Shown here: positions 58,778 through 64,000 of the stretch, piece after piece
How the letters are laid out: each line of letters starts with the position of its first letter
Numbering within the stretch: position 1 is the first letter of the stretch
DNA from: an uncultured Alphaproteobacteria bacterium
Lineage (GTDB): Bacteria; Pseudomonadota; Alphaproteobacteria; HIMB59; GCA-002718135
DNA: 64,000 bases
NCBI GenBank assembly: GCA_902614395.1
Contig: CACMKW010000005.1
Location: 34,949 to 98,948 of the forward strand
Direction of reading: 5' to 3'
Position numbers and translations under genes: made by a program
Notes under the pieces: model-generated
Told to the model about the DNA's origin: nothing
The model's input: the letters and a program-made list of their open reading frames with translations, nothing else
The model's database searches: none

Positions 58778-59023
58778 ATATTTTTACATTATTTAAAAAT
58801 TTTAAACTATCAATCAATAAATTTGTTAGAATTTATGGATAACTTACTTATGTGATTAAAACATAATAAATATCTTTTTTAGTACTGTATCCATTTTGAA
58901 ATTTGTTATTAAAAAATGAGTATTTAATTAAGAATTATTTGAAAATTTGATTAGAGTAATCATTATTTTGTTGCAATTTAGTATTGTTGTATTAGGCTTT
59001 TAATTAACTTATTAGGAGGCATT

Positions 59024-60142
59024 ATGTCAAAAAAGAATAAGATTAATAATAGCAGAAGAAAGTTTATTAAAGACACTGCTATTTTGACTGCTGCTGCCTC
59101 TACTTTACCATTATTTAATATTAATCATGCATGGTCTCAAGATGTTGTTTTTGATGGAGAACCTTTTGATGCTGGTGGTGCTGAATTAAAACTTGGTGAA
59201 TGGGGTGGTTTCTGGGAAGAATTCATGCGTGAGGCATTTATCAATGATTTTGAAAAAAGATATAATTGTAAAATATCTTATGATGGCGCTTGGCCTTGGT
59301 TCCCTAAATTTATAGCTAGTGGTGATAAAAATCCAGCTTACGATATATGTAACTGGAATATTCCTGAAATGGTTAAAACTGCAAGAGCAGGTGATTTCTT
59401 TATGTCACCAGATGAAATTGCATCGGCAATTCCTAATGGTGCTAATGTATGGGATTTTGCTAAAGATACTGGAGTTGGTCTAACTTGGGCATTTGGACAA
59501 TATGCTTATGTATATAGAAGTGACTTAGTAGATCCGCCAATTACAGATTTTAAACAATTCTGGGATAAAAAATTTGATGGAATGAGAGGAACTTACATAA
59601 CTTCAAATACTCTCCAAATGGTATTTTTCCTTGCTTCATGCCAAGCTTTTGGAAAAGATGCATATGATCTTGAAGCAGGATATCAAGCAATGAGAGATGC
59701 AATGCCAGCTAAAATTTCAGATTTTACTGGAAATATGCAAACTCTTGTTGAAAGAGGAGAAGTTCAAATTGGTGTTCAATGGGAAGGAGAATGTTATCTT
59801 CAAATGGATAAAGGTATTCCAGTAGATAACTTTATCTGGCAACATCAGAAACCATTATTAACTCAAACTCATACAGTAAGTAAATATTCTGATCCTGTTC
59901 AAAAGAAATTAGCATTAGCTTATGTTAATGAAAAGCTAGATCCTAAATTTATGAATAAAGCAGGAGAAACTTTTTATTTACGTCCAACAATCAAGAATGC
60001 AGAGCTTCCAGAGCTACTAACTTCTAAAGGTGTAAAAAATGATGCAAATGCATTAGATGGTTTGCACACACCTGATTGGAATTTCTATTTAGAAAATGAA
60101 GATGATATTGTTGAAACTGTAAATGAAATATTTACTAGTTAA
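59024..60142 (+). CDS. ABC transporter substrate-binding protein (PotD-like), Tat-type signal
   Basis: NSRRKFIKDTAILTAAASTLPLF twin-arginine signal; ELKLGEWGGFWEEFMREAFINDFEKRYNCKISYD; AGGAGGC RBS. Confidence 0.93.
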   Translation: MSKKNKINNSRRKFIKDTAILTAAASTLPLFNINHAWSQDVVFDGEPFDAGGAELKLGEWGGFWEEFMREAFINDFEKRYNCKISYDGAWPWFPKFIASGDKNPAYDICNWNIPEMVKTARAGDFFMSPDEIASAIPNGANVWDFAKDTGVGLTWAFGQYAYVYRSDLVDPPITDFKQFWDKKFDGMRGTYITSNTLQMVFFLASCQAFGKDAYDLEAGYQAMRDAMPAKISDFTGNMQTLVERGEVQIGVQWEGECYLQMDKGIPVDNFIWQHQKPLLTQTHTVSKYSDPVQKKLALAYVNEKLDPKFMNKAGETFYLRPTIKNAELPELLTSKGVKNDANALDGLHTPDWNFYLENEDDIVETVNEIFTS

Positions 60143-60154
60143 TTAATATATTTG

Positions 60155-60179
60155 ACCAGCTACTTAATAAGTAGCTGGT
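60155..60179 (+). terminator. intercistronic hairpin between substrate-binding protein and ATPase genes
   Basis: ACCAGCTACTTAATAAGTAGCTGGT followed by TTTATTTTAT. Confidence 0.82.
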
Positions 60180-60188
60180 TTATTTTAT

Positions 60189-61244
60189 ATGTTTGATGTT
60201 CAAATAAATAAACTAACAAAAAAATTTGAAGATAATGTAGCTGTTAATGGCATTGACTTTAAAATTAATTCTGGAGAGTTTTTTTCAATTTTAGGTCCAT
60301 CTGGTTGTGGCAAAACAACAACATTAAGAATGATTGCTGGTTTTGTAATGCCGACAGCTGGTGAGATTTTCATTGGAAACAATGACATAACATTCCAAGC
60401 TCCAGAAAAAAGAAATATTGGTTTTGTTTTTCAAAATTATGCAATTTTTCCTCATATGAATGTTTTTGAAAATATTTCTTTTGGATTAAAAATGAGAAAT
60501 ATTGATCAGAAACAAATTAATGAGAAGGTTAAAATAGCATTAGAACAGGTGAATTTAATTGGATACGAAACTAGATACCAGAGAGAATTATCTGGTGGTG
60601 AACAACAAAGAGTAGCATTAGCTAGGGTCCTTGTAACTGAACCTCAAATATTATTATTAGATGAACCTTTAAGTGCTTTAGATAAAAAGCTTAGAGAAGA
60701 GATGAAGATTTGGATTAAGGAACTTCAGAAAAAATTAAAAATTACTACGGTATATGTAACACATGATCAATCAGAAGCTTTAACTATGTCAGATAGAATA
60801 GCAATTATGAATAAAGGTAATATTTCACAAATTGGAACTCCTGACGACATTTATGAAAAACCTCAAAATACTTTTGTTGCAGACTTTATTGGAACTTCAA
60901 ACTTTATAAATTTAAAACTTATAAACACTTCATCTGGTAAATCAAAAGTATCTTTCTCAGATGTAGAATTTGAAATTAATGGTGAGTTTAATGATAACTG
61001 CAAATGTATATTGAGACCAGAACATTTATTTATTAATCCAACAAATAAGAGTGAATTAGTTTCAGTAAATGCTAAAATAAAAATAATTTCTTATCAAGGA
61101 TCTTTAATCAAATATATAGTTGAAGTTAATGAACAAACCTTAACAGCTGAATTTTCAAATAGTATGAATTTAAATAGATTAAAAGAAGGTGACAATGTAA
61201 CAGTTGGGTTTAATCCAAATAGCCTTGTAATAATAAAGGATTAA
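60189..61244 (+). CDS. ABC transporter ATP-binding protein (PotA-like)
   Basis: LGPSGCGKTTTLRMIAGF Walker A, LSGGEQQRVALARVLVTEPQILLLDEPLSALD, C-terminal TOBE-like region. Confidence 0.97.
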   Translation: MFDVQINKLTKKFEDNVAVNGIDFKINSGEFFSILGPSGCGKTTTLRMIAGFVMPTAGEIFIGNNDITFQAPEKRNIGFVFQNYAIFPHMNVFENISFGLKMRNIDQKQINEKVKIALEQVNLIGYETRYQRELSGGEQQRVALARVLVTEPQILLLDEPLSALDKKLREEMKIWIKELQKKLKITTVYVTHDQSEALTMSDRIAIMNKGNISQIGTPDDIYEKPQNTFVADFIGTSNFINLKLINTSSGKSKVSFSDVEFEINGEFNDNCKCILRPEHLFINPTNKSELVSVNAKIKIISYQGSLIKYIVEVNEQTLTAEFSNSMNLNRLKEGDNVTVGFNPNSLVIIKD

Positions 61245-61246
61245 AT

Positions 61247-62788
61247 ATGCAAATTGGAGTTGATGTAGGAGGAACAAATACAGACGGAGTTATCTTATCT
61301 GAAGGTAAAGTTTTAGTATCTGAAAAAACGACAACAACAGAAGATGTAGGTGATGGTGTCTTTAATATTATTAAAACTGTTTTAACTAAGGGCAATATTT
61401 CTCCAGATAAAATTTCTAGTGTAATGATAGGTACTACACATTTTACAAATGCTCTTGTTGAGAGAAAAAAATTACAAAAAATAGCAGCTATAAGATTATC
61501 ATTACCCGCTGCAGATAGTCTTGAACAAATGATAGGATGGCCATCAGATTTGATTGATAATATTAATCCCATAAAATACTTCGCTAAAGGTGGTTATGAA
61601 GTAGATGGCAGGGAAATATCTAAGTTAGATAAAGATGAGATAAAAAAAATTACTGAAGAAATAGCAAATAAAAATTATAAAAATATTGCAATTAATTCTG
61701 TGTATTCGCCTCTAAATTCTGAAATGGAACTAGAAGCAAATGAAATTATTAAAAATATTATTCCAGATGCTAATATATCTTTATCACATTCAATTGGTAA
61801 AGTTGGTTTAATTGAAAGAGAAAACGCAACAATTATTAATGCAGCATTAGCAAATTTAGCAGTTGAGATTGTTGAATCTTTTAAAAATGCTCTTAAAAAA
61901 CTTAATATTGATGCACCACTCTATATAAGTCAAAACGATGGCACACTTATGAGACCGGATAAAGTTAAACAGTATCCAGTTTTAACATTTGCATGTGGAC
62001 CTACAAATAGTATGCGCGGAGCAGCTTATTTATCAGGAATTCAGGACTCAATTATTGTAGATATTGGTGGTACTACATCAGATGTTGGATACATTAAAGC
62101 TGGTTTCCCAAGACAGTCTGCAATAGCTACTGATGTTGGTGGTGTTAGAACAAACTTTAGAATGCCGGATATAATTTCAATAGGTCTTGGAGGAGGGTCA
62201 TTAATCAGAGACAATGGTAACAAGGTTGGTCCTGATAGTGTTGGATATAGATTAACGGAAAAGGCATTAGTTTTTGGAGGAGATACATTAACAGCAACTG
62301 ACATAGCGGTTAAGCATTATGATCTAGATATTGGTGATAAATCTCTATTAAATAAACTTGATGATAGTACAGTCAAAAACGCAAAACAAGAAATTACAAG
62401 ATTATTAGAAGAGGCAGTAGATAAAATGAAAACTAGTGCTGAAAATGTACCTGCAGTTTTTGTTGGAGGTGGTACAATTCTTAATAAAGAAAATCTTAAT
62501 GGAATATCTGAATTGGTTATTCCTGATAATTTTGCTGTTGCGAATGCAGTAGGTGCAGCACTTGGACAAGTAAGTGGAGAAGTTGATCGAGTTTTTCATT
62601 ATGAAAAATTAGGTAGAGAAAAAACTATTGAACAAGCATCTAATGAAGCTAAACAACTTGCAAAAGAAGCTGGTGCGAAAGAAAGTTCAATTGAGATAAA
62701 TGAAATAAATGAAAACCCTCTAGCTTATTTACCTGGTAAATCTGTTAGACTGCAAATTAAAGCAATTGGCGATTTGGAGAATTATTAA
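61247..62788 (+). CDS. hydantoinase/oxoprolinase family protein, HyuA-like (copy B)
   Basis: QIGVDVGGTNTDGVIL, VMIGTTHFTNALVERKKLQKIAAIRLSLP, YISQNDGTLMRPDKVKQYPVLTFACGPTNSMRGAAYLSG. Confidence 0.95.
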   Translation: MQIGVDVGGTNTDGVILSEGKVLVSEKTTTTEDVGDGVFNIIKTVLTKGNISPDKISSVMIGTTHFTNALVERKKLQKIAAIRLSLPAADSLEQMIGWPSDLIDNINPIKYFAKGGYEVDGREISKLDKDEIKKITEEIANKNYKNIAINSVYSPLNSEMELEANEIIKNIIPDANISLSHSIGKVGLIERENATIINAALANLAVEIVESFKNALKKLNIDAPLYISQNDGTLMRPDKVKQYPVLTFACGPTNSMRGAAYLSGIQDSIIVDIGGTTSDVGYIKAGFPRQSAIATDVGGVRTNFRMPDIISIGLGGGSLIRDNGNKVGPDSVGYRLTEKALVFGGDTLTATDIAVKHYDLDIGDKSLLNKLDDSTVKNAKQEITRLLEEAVDKMKTSAENVPAVFVGGGTILNKENLNGISELVIPDNFAVANAVGAALGQVSGEVDRVFHYEKLGREKTIEQASNEAKQLAKEAGAKESSIEINEINENPLAYLPGKSVRLQIKAIGDLENY

Positions 62789-62789
62789 T

Positions 62790-63884
62790 ATGGATAAATT
62801 AACTTTAGATAAAATAGATGATTTTTTAAGAGGAACTGCTTTTTTAGGTACTGGTGGAGGAGGTAATCCATACGTTGGTGGTTTAATGCTGCGACAAGAA
62901 CTTGAAAAAGGTTTTGAACCTAAATTAATTAAAGGTGATGAAGTGGGTGATGATGATTTAATTTTGCCTATTGCAAACATGGGCGCACCTACTGTTTTAG
63001 TTGAAAAACTTCCAAACGCAAAATCAGCTGTGAAAGCTCTAAGAAAAATGGAAGAGCTAATGGGTAAAAAAGCTACAGCCTTAATTGCAGCTGAAGCTGG
63101 CGGTATAAATGGAACTTTACCATTTATAGTAAGTGCTTACACTGGATTACCTGTTATTGATGCTGATGGCATGGGAAGAGCTTTTCCTGAGTTGCAGATG
63201 TGTACATTTGGAGTTTATGGAGTAAATTGCTCTCCTGTAATTGTAAGAGATGAAAAAGATAATGAAATGGTTGTTGATGCTGAAAATAACCATGCTTCTG
63301 AAATGTTTGCTAGAGTTATATGTATGCAAATGGGAACAAAATCTGAAATTTGTTTGTATCCAATGACTGGAAAACAAATGAAAGAAACATCTGTTCATCA
63401 TACTGTTACATTAGCTTATGAAATTGGTAAATCTATTGGGGATGCAAGAGTTAAAGGAACTGATCCTTTAGAAGGAATAGTGGATTATTTTAAAAATAGT
63501 TTTGATAAAAGATTTTGTAAGTTACTCTTTCAAGGAAAAGTTACTGATTTACTTAGAGAAACTACAGATGGCTGGGCACGAGGTGAAGTAAAAATTACTT
63601 CTTTAACTGATCCAAACGACAGTATTCTGGTTAAATTGCAAAATGAATTTCTTATTGCCTTAAAAGATGGTAAGCCATTAGCAATGGTACCTGACTTGAT
63701 TTGCTTAGTTGATTTAGAAAATGCTGAACCAATAACTGCAGAAGATGTTAGATATGGACAAAGAGTAAATGTAATAGGTGTAAGTACACCACCTAATATG
63801 AGAACGAAGGCAGCACTTGATACATTTGGGCCTGTTCCATTTAAAGTTTATGATAAATTTATTCCTATAGAGGAAATAAAATGA
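62790..63884 (+). CDS. DUF917 family protein (copy B)
   Basis: FLRGTAFLGTGGGGNPYVGGLMLRQELEKG, LIAAEAGGINGTLPFIVSAYTGLPVIDADGMGRAFPELQM; ATG 62790 preferred over listed 62766. Confidence 0.93.
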   Translation: MDKLTLDKIDDFLRGTAFLGTGGGGNPYVGGLMLRQELEKGFEPKLIKGDEVGDDDLILPIANMGAPTVLVEKLPNAKSAVKALRKMEELMGKKATALIAAEAGGINGTLPFIVSAYTGLPVIDADGMGRAFPELQMCTFGVYGVNCSPVIVRDEKDNEMVVDAENNHASEMFARVICMQMGTKSEICLYPMTGKQMKETSVHHTVTLAYEIGKSIGDARVKGTDPLEGIVDYFKNSFDKRFCKLLFQGKVTDLLRETTDGWARGEVKITSLTDPNDSILVKLQNEFLIALKDGKPLAMVPDLICLVDLENAEPITAEDVRYGQRVNVIGVSTPPNMRTKAALDTFGPVPFKVYDKFIPIEEIK

Positions 63885-64000
63885 GCAATGCAATAAATGT
63901 TAGGGTTGTGTCACCTATAACCACTAAAGGTTTTAGAAAAGATAGTGATTTCGATACAATAAGAAATTTAGATTTAAATATTAGTCATTCTCAAATTGAA
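63881..64000 (+). CDS. aspartate/glutamate/hydantoin racemase family protein (N-terminal fragment, truncated by window)
   Basis: ATG overlapping the DUF917 stop; MSNAINVRVVSPITTKGFRKDSDFDTIRNLDLNISHSQIE, typical racemase-family N-terminus. Confidence 0.6.
   Translation, partial: MSNAINVRVVSPITTKGFRKDSDFDTIRNLDLNISHSQIE

Noticed and set aside
58778-59023. Possible riboswitch or operator between the divergent hydantoinase and PotD-like genes
   Set aside because: Only AT-rich sequence and a good RBS; no convincing paired structure or repeat by eye.
61210-61572. Antisense ORF (120 aa) under HyuA copy B
   Set aside because: Shadow ORF of the conserved nucleotide-binding N-terminus.
1-64000. CRISPR array, prophage, transposase or toxin-antitoxin island
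   Set aside because: No regularly spaced repeats, Cas, integrase, transposase or phage structural proteins recognised by reading the ORF list and sequence.

Overview
This 64 kb window is AT-rich and gene-dense, and reads as a bacterial chromosome segment. Gene content and order suggest a streamlined marine alphaproteobacterium; that is inference, as there is no rRNA or marker-gene tree here. It contains about 65 protein-coding genes, one tRNA-Ser(UGA), several intrinsic-terminator-like hairpins, and no rRNA, CRISPR array, IS element or prophage that I could see. Main blocks: (1) a housekeeping run mltB-rlpA-dacA-tmk-holB-metG-tatD-MBL fold; (2) accessory oxidoreductases, lactonase, M81 peptidase, SelO, sulfatase and many DMT/MFS exporters; (3) a TTC38-like / D-apionate lactonase-like / D-apiose dehydrogenase-like module; (4) an 870-aa protein that appears to join cNMP-binding, acyltransferase and SGNH-hydrolase domains; (5) a circularly permuted ATP-grasp / alpha-E / transglutaminase operon whose leader carries two tandem copies of what I recognise as the glutamine (glnA-type) riboswitch aptamer, followed by a 20-codon ORF whose stop codon overlaps the ATP-grasp start; (6) a sugar ABC transporter with an FGGY kinase; (7) a mirror-image locus with two hydantoinase/DUF917 pairs around a PotABCD-like transporter. 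The strongest candidate for an undescribed system is the glutamine-riboswitch-controlled ATP-grasp/alpha-E/transglutaminase operon with its coupled leader peptide.
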